The notes below the pieces were generated by a model. That model searched no databases, was not told where the DNA came from, and saw nothing but the letters and a program-made list of their open reading frames with translations. Shown piece after piece: positions 11,745 through 19,743 of a DNA stretch of 64,000 nt. Position 1 is the first letter of the stretch. Every line of letters starts with the position of its first letter. Position numbers and translations under genes: made by a program. Source of the DNA: JASHPR01 sp963739645 (GTDB taxonomy: Bacteria; Actinomycetota; Actinomycetes; Streptosporangiales; Streptosporangiaceae); NCBI GenBank assembly GCA_963739645.1, contig CAVUBM010000106.1:32078-96077 (forward strand), given 5' to 3'.

Positions 11745-11790
11745 CGTACTTAGTACGATCGTTACTGAAACACGCTACAGTACTAAGTAC
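11745..11790. promoter_or_regulatory. Paired palindromes, candidate TetR operators
   Basis: Between the divergent oxidoreductase and TetR genes there are two copies of the same inverted repeat. GTACTTAGTAC lies at 11746-11756 and its exact reverse complement GTACTAAGTAC at 11780-11790. Their centres are 34 bases apart, about three helical turns. This arrangement is typical of a TetR-family repressor controlling both itself and its neighbour. Confidence 0.75.
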
Positions 11791-11815
11791 GAAACCGCCA
11801 TAGCCAGGGAGGGAC

Positions 11816-12520
11816 ATGTCGACGGCAGCGAGCCAGGACCCGGCGGGCCGCGCGCCACTCAGCCGCGAGCGAGTGCTGCGCGGCGCGCTCGCGGTCGCCG
11901 ACGCATCGGGCATCGGCGGGCTGACGATGCGCTCCCTGGCCGCCGAACTCGGCGTCAAGCCGATGTCGGTCTACCACTACTTCACCGGGAAAGACGAGAT
12001 CCTCGACGGCCTCGTCGACCTGGTCTTCAGCGAGATCGAGCTGCCGGCCGCCCGCGGCGACTGGCGGGCACAGATCCGCCGCCGGGCGATCTCGGCCCGC
12101 CTCGCGCTGAGGCGCCATCCCTGGGCGATCGGGCTCATGGAGTCGCGAGCCAATCCGGGCCCCGCGACGCTGCGCCACCACGACGCGACCCTGGCCACGC
12201 TCCGCGAAGCGGGCTTCTCGGTGGCCCTGACCGCCCACGCCTACGCGTTGCTCGACAGCTACACCTACGGATTCGCGCTGCAGGAGGCCGCCCTGCCCTT
12301 CAAGCCGGCCACCGTCACCGAAGCTACCGAGGCGTTCATGCAGCACCTCGCCGGCGAGTACCCCTACCTGGCCGAGATGGCGACCGGGCACATCCTGCGG
12401 CCCGGCTACGATTTCGGCGACGAATTCGAGATCGGGCTCGACGTCATCCTCGACGCCCTGGCCAGGTCCATCATCGCGGACCGGCGCCAGCCCCGCCCGG
12501 CCTGGTCAGATCGGCGCTGA
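11816..12520 (+). CDS. TetR/AcrR family regulator (TetR_C-type)
   Basis: The product is a 234-residue TetR-family repressor. The helix-turn-helix is near residues 25-65 (GGLTMRSLAAELGVKPMSVY, then HYFTGKDEIL). The C-terminal ligand domain has the long helical pattern of the tetracycline-repressor class, with LRRHPWAIGLM and the GFALQEAA segment. A purine-rich GGGAGGG precedes the ATG closely. It is transcribed away from the MDR oxidoreductase gene, with two palindromes in the shared promoter. It probably represses both genes until a small, perhaps electrophilic, ligand binds. Its 3' end overlaps the convergent SDR gene by about 50 bases. Confidence 0.9.
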   Translation: MSTAASQDPAGRAPLSRERVLRGALAVADASGIGGLTMRSLAAELGVKPMSVYHYFTGKDEILDGLVDLVFSEIELPAARGDWRAQIRRRAISARLALRRHPWAIGLMESRANPGPATLRHHDATLATLREAGFSVALTAHAYALLDSYTYGFALQEAALPFKPATVTEATEAFMQHLAGEYPYLAEMATGHILRPGYDFGDEFEIGLDVILDALARSIIADRRQPRPAWSDRR

Positions 12521-13364
12521 CTTGCCATAGCCGTCCCGCAGCGGCCTTGTCGTAGCTGCGCGCAGAGGATCTCCTGGGCCTGCTGGCAGCGAAGTAGCAC
12601 CCCGTCACCCGCTCAAGATCAGGAGCGGAAGCAAGGTGGACTGATGTGGCCGCGCCCCGGGCCGGGGTCTTCATGAAAGACCGCAAGACCGGCATGAGCA
12701 ATCGCTGGACGCCGCCGGGGTCCTCGGCTCCGAACGAGGTACGGACCACGCCCGGATGCAGCGCGTTGGCGGTGACCAGGGTGTCTTGCAGCCTGCGGGC
12801 CAATTCGTACGTAAACAGGACGTTGGCGAGCTTGGACTGGCTGTAGGCCCGCGCGCCCGAGTAGGACAGCTGGCCCTGCAGATCCTCGAAGTCGATCCGG
12901 CCCTTGGCCTCCACGTTAGAAGAGACCGTCACCACCCGGGCCGGGGCGCTCCGCTTCAGCCGGCCCAGGAGCAGGCTGGTGAGCAGGAACGGCGCGAGAT
13001 GGTTGAGCGCGAACGTGCGTTCCAGGCCATCCGCGGTGACGTGCCGGGTGCTCCAGTACCCCCCAGCGTTGTTGATCAGCACATCGATCCGGGGCAGCGC
13101 CTGAAGCACCTCCTCAGCCAGGCGCCGCACCTGCGACTGGGCGGACAGATCCGCAACGAACACATCCACCTGCCCGCCGCCGGCCGCGCGGACCTCGCCA
13201 GCCGCCGCCTCGGCGCGCCCGCGGTCCCGGCCGGTGATCGCCACGCGCGCGCCGAGCGCGGCCAAGCCCAGCGCGGTGGCCTTTCCGATGCCGCCAGTAC
13301 CGCCGGTCACTAGCACGGCCCGGCCGGCCATCGGCTGGCTGCGGCTCTGTTCCAGGTTGGGCAC
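12471..13364 (-). CDS. Short-chain dehydrogenase/reductase (retinol dehydrogenase-like)
   Basis: This is a classical-fold SDR of 297 residues. It has the cofactor motif TGGTGGIGKA near residue 21, NNAG near residue 96, a catalytic Ser in VVTVSSN and the active-site pair in YSQSK. The C-terminal RRSSARSYD...LWQVSADL segment is typical of the retinol-dehydrogenase/WWOX-like subgroup in actinomycetes. The first start is a GTG at 13364; an internal ATG at 13331 (MAGRAVLVTG) is possible but has no better ribosome site. It is divergent from an ArsR gene, with an elaborate palindrome between them, so it is a plausible ArsR target. Confidence 0.88.
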   Translation of the reverse strand: MPNLEQSRSQPMAGRAVLVTGGTGGIGKATALGLAALGARVAITGRDRGRAEAAAGEVRAAGGGQVDVFVADLSAQSQVRRLAEEVLQALPRIDVLINNAGGYWSTRHVTADGLERTFALNHLAPFLLTSLLLGRLKRSAPARVVTVSSNVEAKGRIDFEDLQGQLSYSGARAYSQSKLANVLFTYELARRLQDTLVTANALHPGVVRTSFGAEDPGGVQRLLMPVLRSFMKTPARGAATSVHLASAPDLERVTGCYFAASRPRRSSARSYDKAAAGRLWQVSADLTRPGGAGAGPR

Positions 13365-13400
13365 GCTCTCATGGTGGCATGGCGCACTTGCGCTCGCTTA

Positions 13401-13434
13401 TGTACCTTGACGGTTACGTAACCACCTTGGTACA
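13401..13434. promoter_or_regulatory. Nested 34-bp palindrome, candidate ArsR operator
   Basis: An inner perfect 12-bp palindrome GGTTACGTAACC (13412-13423) is flanked, exactly five bases away on each side, by the outer arms TGTACC (13401-13406) and GGTACA (13429-13434). The whole element is symmetric about one centre. It lies between the divergent SDR and ArsR genes, ending nine bases before the ArsR ATG. Confidence 0.85.
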
Positions 13435-13442
13435 TTCACGCC

Positions 13443-13769
13443 ATGGAAGCTGTGCTGCGGGCACTGGCGGACGAGGGCCGGCGGACGATGCTGGAGACCT
13501 TGACCGGCGGCCCGGCCACCGCGGGTGAGCTGGCGGCGCTGCTGCCGATTGCCCGCCCGGGGGTATCGCGGCACCTGCGGGTGCTGCGGGAAGCGGGGCT
13601 GGTCGAGGTGCGCCAGGAGGCGCAGCGGCGGGTCTACAGTCTTCGCCTTGAGCCGCTCGCCGAGATCGATGAATGGCTGGGCCGGTACCGCGCCTTGTGG
13701 GAGCAGCGGCTGGATGCCCTGCATACCGAGATCGCCCGGGGGAAACGCGAACGAAGGAGCATCAGATGA
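13443..13769 (+). CDS. ArsR family winged-helix regulator
   Basis: The 108-residue product is a winged-helix repressor of the ArsR family, without the metal-binding CVC motif. The recognition helix region reads PIARPGVSRHLRVLREAGLV, followed by the wing VEVRQEAQRRVYSL. It belongs to the subgroup routinely paired with SRPBCC/AHSA1 proteins. The stop overlaps the next gene's ATG (ATGA), so the two are co-translated. The nested palindrome just before the start suggests autoregulation together with control of the divergent SDR. Confidence 0.92.
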   Translation: MEAVLRALADEGRRTMLETLTGGPATAGELAALLPIARPGVSRHLRVLREAGLVEVRQEAQRRVYSLRLEPLAEIDEWLGRYRALWEQRLDALHTEIARGKRERRSIR

Positions 13770-14287
13770 CGAGCAACGCACGTGGGAGCAACCGCATCGT
13801 CGGCAGCCTGCGATCAGCAGACGGCAAGGGCATCGTGCGCCTGGAAGACCGCTACGACACCGATATCGACGACCTGTGGTCGGCCCTCACCGATCCCCGC
13901 CGTCTGGCCCGCTGGATGGGCGAGGTCGAGGGCGACCTGCGCCTGGGCGGTGAGTTCCGCGCACGCTTTTTTGCCAGCGGATGGGAAGGCACCGGGCGCG
14001 TGGAAGTGTGCGAGCCCCCGCGGCGGCTGCTGCTGCTGACCAAGCAGCCGGGCCAGCTGGACGAGCATGTCATCGAGGCCACGCTGACCGCCGACGGCGA
14101 CCAGACCATCCTGGTCTGGGAGGAACGGGGCATGCCCCTGGACCAGCTCGCCGCCTACGGGGCCGGGATCCAGGTCCACGTCGAAGATCTCGCTGCCTAC
14201 CTCGCCGGGCGTGAGCGCTGCGACGCCGACGCGCGGTGGCAAGAGCTCCTGCCTGACTATCAAGACCTGGCGGCCAACGACGGCTAG
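13766..14287 (+). CDS. SRPBCC (AHSA1-like) domain protein
   Basis: The 173-residue product has the START-like fold of the SRPBCC superfamily. The pattern DIDDLWSALTDPRRLARWMG, then LRLGGEFRA and RVEVCEPPRRL, is diagnostic of AHSA1-like proteins with a hydrophobic ligand cavity. The start ATG at 13766 is set by the overlap with ArsR and by AAGGAG six bases upstream. Such ArsR-SRPBCC pairs are common in actinomycetes. The ligand is unknown; stress or small lipophilic molecule handling is an inference from the family. Confidence 0.9.
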   Translation: MTSNARGSNRIVGSLRSADGKGIVRLEDRYDTDIDDLWSALTDPRRLARWMGEVEGDLRLGGEFRARFFASGWEGTGRVEVCEPPRRLLLLTKQPGQLDEHVIEATLTADGDQTILVWEERGMPLDQLAAYGAGIQVHVEDLAAYLAGRERCDADARWQELLPDYQDLAANDG

Positions 14288-14333
14288 GCACTCAGCGCGC
14301 CGGGCTCAGGGCGTTGCGTGATATGGTGCTGGT

Positions 14334-14696
14334 GTGAGTAGCATCACAGGCACATTCGGGATCGACTCCTCCAGCCCTGTTCCGCTCCATGAGCAGGTCG
14401 CTGCGGCGATCCGCCGGGCGATCGCCGACGGCGAGGCCGAGCCGGGTGACCGGCTTCCGCCGGCGCGGGACCTGGCTGCGGTGCTCGGCGTGAACGCGAA
14501 CACCGTGTTCCGCGGGCTGCGGACCCTGCGGGACGAGGGGCTGCTGGAGTTCCGCAGGGGCCGTGGTGTCACGGTGACCGGGGCTGCCCCGAGCCGTGGC
14601 GCCGTCGTCACCAAGGCCAGGGAGCTTGTCGCGCTCGCTCGCCAGCACGGCTACCGGCCGGACGAGCTCGCGAAGATCATCGAGGCAGTGGGCTGA
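14334..14696 (+). CDS. GntR family regulator (YtrA-like)
   Basis: This is a short GntR regulator of 120 residues. The winged helix (VPLHEQVAAAIRRAIADGE, LPPARDLAAVLGVNANTVF) is followed by only about 40 residues, as in the YtrA subfamily, which usually controls membrane or ABC-transport genes. The GTG start at 14334 gives a product that matches family N-termini. The next gene begins five bases after the stop and is a membrane-anchored protein, so the two are probably one operon. Confidence 0.9.
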   Translation: MSSITGTFGIDSSSPVPLHEQVAAAIRRAIADGEAEPGDRLPPARDLAAVLGVNANTVFRGLRTLRDEGLLEFRRGRGVTVTGAAPSRGAVVTKARELVALARQHGYRPDELAKIIEAVG

Positions 14697-14701
14697 GGAC
14701 C

Positions 14702-15628
14702 ATGAGCATGCTCAATCAGGACCATGCCGCGCCGTCCGCGGGTGAGGCGGAGGCGCTCATCCAGGAGGCGCGCAGGCTTCAGCGGCGGCGCCGCCGCCGG
14801 GCAGGCCTCGCCGTTTTGCTGATCGCTGCCGTCGCCGCCGGCGCCGCCGCGTTTGCCGGGTTCGGCGGCAGCGGCGCACACCGCCGGGCGACGTCACGCG
14901 CCGCGTCGCCCAGCCAGATCCGGGGTTTCCTCGCCCAGGCCGAACGGGGAGTGACCGGCACATTCTCCGTTACCTACGCGGTCACGGTTCGCAACCACGG
15001 CGGGAGCGTCCGCCACGTTGCCGTTGCTGCGGCCCAACGCTCACCCGCTGTGCTGTTCTACCGCGAGACGCCCTCCCTCAGCGTCTCGAGCCCGGCCGGC
15101 CCGCCGCAGAACGAAAGCTACGAGGTTTTCTTCGCCGCCGGCGCCAGCCCCCAGTCTGGTGTCCGCGAGCACGCCCGGCAGGGCCTGTCCGGCGCGGGCC
15201 CTGGCCTGTTCAGCTGCGCGCGGGGATCGTTGTCATCGGGCTGGTCGTGCACCGGCCCCTACCAGGGAATCGGCATGGGCACGACCTCCGATCTGCTCGG
15301 CCCCTATCCGCCGCAGGCGCTGCTCCGCGGCCTGCAGAACACAGCAGAGACCTACACCGGCGAGCCAGCACCCCCGGCGTCTCAGCCCCAGCGCGCCTTC
15401 CTGCTCACCCGGCGGCTGGCCGGCCAGACCCTGCACTGCCTTGGGTTCGGCCCGGCCTCCCATCCCCTCGGGACCGTCTGCCTCGAGCCAGACGGCATCA
15501 TCGCGTCCTACGACCTGCCGGGAGCGCTGTCGTCGATCGCGTACCAGACCGCGACCCTGCGCACCTACTCACCGCAGGTCGAGAACGGGACCTTCGCCCT
15601 CCCCGCTACCGCGCACAGCAGCGGATAG
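14702..15628 (+). CDS. Single-pass membrane-anchored protein, unknown function
   Basis: The 308-residue product has a very basic stretch (RLQRRRRRRAG) followed by one transmembrane helix at about residues 35-57, then an extracytoplasmic domain of about 240 residues with no family I recognise. The domain contains four cysteines that could form disulfides (LFSCARG, GWSCTGP, LHCLGF, TVCLEP). It follows the GntR gene by five bases. I infer a cell-envelope protein controlled by that GntR, but no function can be named. Confidence 0.75.
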   Translation: MSMLNQDHAAPSAGEAEALIQEARRLQRRRRRRAGLAVLLIAAVAAGAAAFAGFGGSGAHRRATSRAASPSQIRGFLAQAERGVTGTFSVTYAVTVRNHGGSVRHVAVAAAQRSPAVLFYRETPSLSVSSPAGPPQNESYEVFFAAGASPQSGVREHARQGLSGAGPGLFSCARGSLSSGWSCTGPYQGIGMGTTSDLLGPYPPQALLRGLQNTAETYTGEPAPPASQPQRAFLLTRRLAGQTLHCLGFGPASHPLGTVCLEPDGIIASYDLPGALSSIAYQTATLRTYSPQVENGTFALPATAHSSG

Positions 15629-15694
15629 AAACAACGGCTGCTGACGGGGATGGCCAGCTTGCATTACTGCAACGTCCATTGCCGCCAGAGAACA

Positions 15695-15705
15695 ATACTC
15701 AGTAT
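15695..15705. promoter_or_regulatory. Palindrome upstream of the 4-TM gene
   Basis: ATACT-C-AGTAT forms an inverted repeat in an otherwise GC-rich stretch, 26 bases before the start of the 4-TM gene. It could be an operator, or part of a -10 region. Confidence 0.4.
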
Positions 15706-15731
15706 GCTACTCGACATGGCATGGCGGCCGA

Positions 15732-16235
15732 ATGACTGACGCACCGCTCGAGCCGCAGGCCGGGGCGCCGCTTGGCCGGTCGGCCGACCGCCGGGCCGCG
15801 CACCGCTCCCTCTCCCGTTGGGCGGTCCATCTCGGTCTCCTGTGCTCGGCAGCGGCCGCAATCGGCACGCTACAGCTTCTGCACGTGCGGATCGCCATCC
15901 ACACCGACGTCGGCCTGGTCTTCGTCGGGCTGGTGATCGCGCACCTGGCCCAGCGCCGCCAGACCCTCGCTCGCATGGCCACCCAGATCGTCCGGGCCCG
16001 GACGTTCGTCCAACGGAGGATCCGCCTCACCGTTTCGGACCTCCTGCTCCTCTTCATCACCCTGAACGTGCTCGTGTCCGGCGTCCTGGACTGGAACCGC
16101 GGCGTGCCGATACAGCTGCCGCTCCCCAGGCCATTCGACAGGTGGCACCTCGACTCCGGGCTCGTCCTCGTCGTCTACCTGACGGTGCACGTCTGGCGCC
16201 GGAGGAAGCGCCTCCGGCGGTCGACGATCCGATAG
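15732..16235 (+). CDS. Four-helix membrane protein (DUF4405/cytochrome b561-like)
   Basis: The 167-residue protein has four predicted membrane helices, at about residues 30-50, 57-75, 98-118 and 138-157. Histidines sit in or next to helices 1, 2 and 4 (AVHLG, IAHLAQ, TVHVW), the arrangement seen in b-type haem membrane proteins and DUF4405. I therefore suggest a haem-binding membrane protein, with no direct proof. It appears monocistronic: its left neighbour ends about 100 bases upstream and the next gene is convergent. Confidence 0.65.
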   Translation: MTDAPLEPQAGAPLGRSADRRAAHRSLSRWAVHLGLLCSAAAAIGTLQLLHVRIAIHTDVGLVFVGLVIAHLAQRRQTLARMATQIVRARTFVQRRIRLTVSDLLLLFITLNVLVSGVLDWNRGVPIQLPLPRPFDRWHLDSGLVLVVYLTVHVWRRRKRLRRSTIR

Positions 16236-16280
16236 CGGCGCCCGAACAGGGCGATAATGGTCGCGTTTCCGGCCGCAGTC

Positions 16281-16565
16281 TTACGTGTTCCCGACGACCT
16301 TGCAGACGTCGACGCTGACGAACGTCGCTGGCGCATCGGGCATGCCGCGGAGCTGGTTGAAGGCCGCCTCCGCGGCCTGGGCGTTTTCCTGCGTGTCGAA
16401 GAGCCAGAAGGAATGCTGGATGATGTCACCCTCCAGGCTCCGCGCCCAGTAGCCGTCCGCCGAGCCGGGCATGCTCTGCAGCATCGCGACCCCCCCGCCG
16501 ATCATCGCGATTGCCTCGTCCGCCCGGTCCGGCTTGATCTTGACCCGTCCGATGACAGCGTGCAT
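16281..16565 (-). CDS. Antibiotic biosynthesis monooxygenase-like (ABM) domain protein
   Basis: This 94-residue protein has the pattern of a dimeric alpha-beta barrel: an N-terminal strand MHAVIGRVKIKPDRADEAI, a central GYWARSLEG strand with FWLFDTQENAQAAE, and a C-terminal VSVDVCKVVG strand. Family members are ABM-type monooxygenases or small stress proteins. No catalytic assignment is possible. It lies alone between a convergent gene and the LuxR operon. Confidence 0.7.
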   Translation of the reverse strand: MHAVIGRVKIKPDRADEAIAMIGGGVAMLQSMPGSADGYWARSLEGDIIQHSFWLFDTQENAQAAEAAFNQLRGMPDAPATFVSVDVCKVVGNT

Positions 16566-16691
16566 TGGCCTGTCCTCTCAGCTGTGCCCCGTGCCCGAAC
16601 GCCGGCTGGGCTCATCCCTTGGGTCGTTCGCGTGCTTTGGCTATGGGTCACGATGACAGTGCGGCCGGCTCCGGAGCATCGGCGAACTCAC

Positions 16692-18353
16692 CTATCTCTG
16701 GCTGATTCCCGGGGCGCTGCGCCCGGCGAGCGCGGCGGCTTCGGCGCGCCCGCGCAGGCCGAGTTTGGACAGGATGCGCGCCACGTGATGCTCGACCGTC
16801 TTACGGGACAGGAACAGGCGCCCGGCGATCTCCGGGTTGGAGAGGCCCTCACCGAGGAGGGCCAGCACCTCCTGTTCACGCTTGGTGAGCCGGCCGAGGT
16901 TCCTGGGGCCGGTCCGTGCCGCCCGCAGGCCGAGGTCTCGCAGCAGCGCGGCGGCGGCGTCCGCGCCGCGCTCCGCCCCCAGGTCCTCAAAGACGGTCAG
17001 GGCCGTCCGTGCCTCGGCCCCGGCCACCTCCGGGTGGCCTGGCCGGAGTGTCTGGGCGAGCAGCAGCCGCGTCTGCGCGGCGCGGTAGGGAATCCCGGCC
17101 TGGATGAACGCTGCCAGCGCCGTTTCCAGGTGTGCGCATGCGGCGGAAACATCTGTCGAGACGAGCGCGTGCCCGAGCAAACGCTCGCCGTGCGCGACGA
17201 TGAGATGGCAGCCGCTGGCGGCGCCGAGCGCGACGAGTGCCTGCCCCCGCTCGATGGCCGCGGCGCTGTCGAGCAGCGCGATCTCTGCCTCGCCGAGCAA
17301 CTCGATCACCGCGGCGGCATCGAGCCGGTCGGGGCTCGTCGCGGCGAGCCGCCGGCGCAAGACAGTCACCGCCGCCGATGGCTCGCCCTGCTGCAGGTGC
17401 ACCGAGGCGACCGCCGCGGCGGTTTCCTCACGTCCCTCGACGCCGCGCAGTACCCTGGCCGCGTCCTCGAGGCGTCCCTGCGCGAGCCTGAGCTCGGCGA
17501 GCGTCCCGGACGCGAACGCATGCGGCGCCGGGAACACGCCCCTCGACAGTGATATCGCCTCGGCAAGAAGTGTCTCGGCGGCGCTCCAGTCACCGTTTTC
17601 GAACAAGACCCGGCCGTAGTAGGTGCGGCACTCCGCATACAGGAACGGGCACCCGTACCGGTCGATGAAGCGCTCAAGCGACTGCACCCACTGCGTGGCG
17701 CGCTCGAGATCAAAACAGCTGCCGCACACGACCATGGTCATGCAGCTCATCTGCGCGGCCGTCAGCGGATCGCCGCCCTCACCGCCAAGCACCCCCGCCA
17801 TCGCCTCATCGAGCAGCGACATGCCTTCCCCGGTCCGGCCCTGCTGAACCAGGGCCTGCCCGACGGCGTGCATGGCCATCAGCTCAAGGCCGGAATTGCC
17901 GGTCGCGCGCCCGATCTCGGCCGCCTGGCGCGCCAGCGCCTCGCTCTCCACCGGGTCATCGGTGACGTAGGCGGTAGCCCCCAGGAGTTGCCCCTGCAGT
18001 TCCGGAGCCTCGCTCTCGATGATCCGTGCCGCACGCGACAGCCACCCGCGGGCCGCAGCCGTGTTGCCGAGATAGCCCTTGTTGTGGCCCACCAGCGACA
18101 GGGCCGCGCCGGCCGCGAACATCGGATCGCCGCGACGGCGAAGCCGGCATAGGCCTGCTCGCAACTAGCGATCGTCCCCGCGATATCGCCCAGCCAGAAC
18201 AGCGCATTCGCCAGGCCGAAGAATGCCTCCGGCAGCTCAGACACCTCAAGGACAGCCGAAAAGGCGTCCCGCGCACCGCGCCAGTCGCCCGACCGCCATG
18301 GCCTGGTACCCAGCCTCGACCTGAGTCCCGGCGACGCTCGTACCCTCGCTCAC
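16692..18353 (-). CDS. LuxR family regulator with TPR-like repeats, frameshifted
   Basis: The C-terminus is a LuxR helix-turn-helix (LTKREQEVLALLGEGLSNPE, then RKTVEHHVARILSKL). The preceding 450 residues are helical repeats like the TPR-type sensor part of MalT-like regulators, but there is no ATPase domain. The reconstructed start is a GTG at 18353 (MSEGTSVAG). Two frame corrections are needed, near 18285 (one extra base) and near 18130 (one missing C). After correction the N-terminal repeat reads DWRGARDAFSAVLE. The gene follows the SDR gene by 12 bases and is probably in the same transcript. Confidence 0.8.
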
Positions 18354-18365
18354 ACCAGCATCGTC

Positions 18366-19349
18366 TCAGGGTGTTCCCGCCGCTGGCTCTCCGGACAGCC
18401 CACTGAACAGCTCGGCGTAGTCGTAGGCGCCCTCGGGCTTCGCGCGCACCGCTGCGTCGATCATCTTGGCGTCCTCGCCGACCAGGATCCGCCAGGCCCC
18501 CGACCGCACCCCGTCCAGGATGATGGTCGCCGCCCCGGCCGCGCTCAGCGGCGCCTTGTCCCTGAAGTCGGCGTTCGCCTGCACGAGCAGCTGGCGCAGC
18601 TCATCGGCAGACGCGCCCTCGGCCAGCACGCCGGCGCCGATCAGCGCGGCCTGGGCGACGCGGGGGATCAGCTCCTCCAGCTGGGCGTCGCTCATCTGCT
18701 CCGGTGCCGGCAGGCCACGGGCGCGGATGCTGTTCGCGATGATGTCGGTGCCCACGTGCCCCGGCATCACGACCGCGACCCGGACCTGGGGCGCGTTGGC
18801 GCGCAGGTCTTCGATGAGCGCCTCGGAGAAGCCCTTGATGGCGAACTTGGCCGTGGCGTAGGCGGTGTTGGGCGCGCCCGGGCCCAGGGTCGCCCAGAAC
18901 CCGTTCACGCTGCTGGTGTTGACCAGCACCCCGTCGCCGCTCGCGATGAGGAGCGGCAGGAACACGCGGGCGCAGTAATACACGCCCCACCAGTCCACGG
19001 CGAACGTGCGCTCCCACACCTCGCGGGGGGTGCTGACGAAGCTTTCGCCGCCGCCGATGCCGGCGTTGGAGAAGACCAGGTCGACGTGATCGCTGGCGTG
19101 CTGGTCGAGCAGCTCATCGCGGAACCGCAGGACCTGCGCCTCGTCGGAGACGTCGCAGGCATGACCGGTGACCGCGACGCCGGGCGGGGCGCTCGCCCAC
19201 ACCGTGGCCGCGGTCACCGCGACGGCGTCCGGATTCAGGTCGCACGCCGCGACCGAGCATCCCTGCGCCGCCAGCTGACGGACAAGCTCGCGGCCCATGC
19301 CCGAGCCACCGCCGGTCACCACCGCGAGCTTGCCCTTGAATGAGTCCAC
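18366..19349 (-). CDS. Short-chain dehydrogenase/reductase
   Basis: This is a 327-residue classical SDR. The cofactor motif TGGGSGMGREL is at residues 13-23, SNAGIGG near residue 95, a catalytic Ser in VNTSSVNGF and the YATAK active site near residue 168. The start is a GTG at 19349. The long C-terminal part (residues 215-327) is helical and characteristic of actinobacterial SDRs that act on bulky hydrophobic substrates. The neighbours are a small protein upstream and the LuxR regulator downstream, all on the same strand. Confidence 0.9.
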   Translation of the reverse strand: MDSFKGKLAVVTGGGSGMGRELVRQLAAQGCSVAACDLNPDAVAVTAATVWASAPPGVAVTGHACDVSDEAQVLRFRDELLDQHASDHVDLVFSNAGIGGGESFVSTPREVWERTFAVDWWGVYYCARVFLPLLIASGDGVLVNTSSVNGFWATLGPGAPNTAYATAKFAIKGFSEALIEDLRANAPQVRVAVVMPGHVGTDIIANSIRARGLPAPEQMSDAQLEELIPRVAQAALIGAGVLAEGASADELRQLLVQANADFRDKAPLSAAGAATIILDGVRSGAWRILVGEDAKMIDAAVRAKPEGAYDYAELFSGLSGEPAAGTP

Positions 19350-19360
19350 CGCCGTGATCC

Positions 19361-19552
19361 TTACCTGCGGTGCCAGTGCTCGTCAACGCCCCAGGGTGCC
19401 TGCACCTCGACGATCCGCCGGGACGCGTAGTTCATCTCCTGAACGCTGAGGCGGATCCGGCGGCACACTCTCCGGAGCCGTCCGCGGCCGGCCGCGGTGG
19501 CCGGCTGGGTCGTCCTGGCCTGAATTCCCTCGTGGGTAAGTAGTGCGGACAT
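19361..19552 (-). CDS. Small conserved-looking protein (63 aa)
   Basis: The 63-residue product ends in a segment around MNYASRRIVEVQAPWGVDEH followed by WHRR. I recall similar C-termini in small uncharacterised actinomycete proteins. The N-terminal half is basic (RLRRVCRRIRL). The ATG at 19552 follows an AGGA-type ribosome site. Its stop TAA lies 12 bases before the SDR start, so it heads the SDR-LuxR operon. Function unknown. Confidence 0.5.
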   Translation of the reverse strand: MSALLTHEGIQARTTQPATAAGRGRLRRVCRRIRLSVQEMNYASRRIVEVQAPWGVDEHWHRR

Positions 19553-19743
19553 TGCCTTGTCCTATCTGCTCGGAACTGGCCGGTTCTCCGGCCCTCAGCC
19601 ATAGGTTCGCTCGCCCACCAGCTCCGCGGCAGGGGTGGAATTGCCCCTCTTGCCGCGGGGCCCTGGCCGGGGTGGAATCACCCACACACCGCCGCGTGGC
19701 GAGCAGCTGCCCGGCCAGACTTACTGCGTAAGACGAGGCTGAG

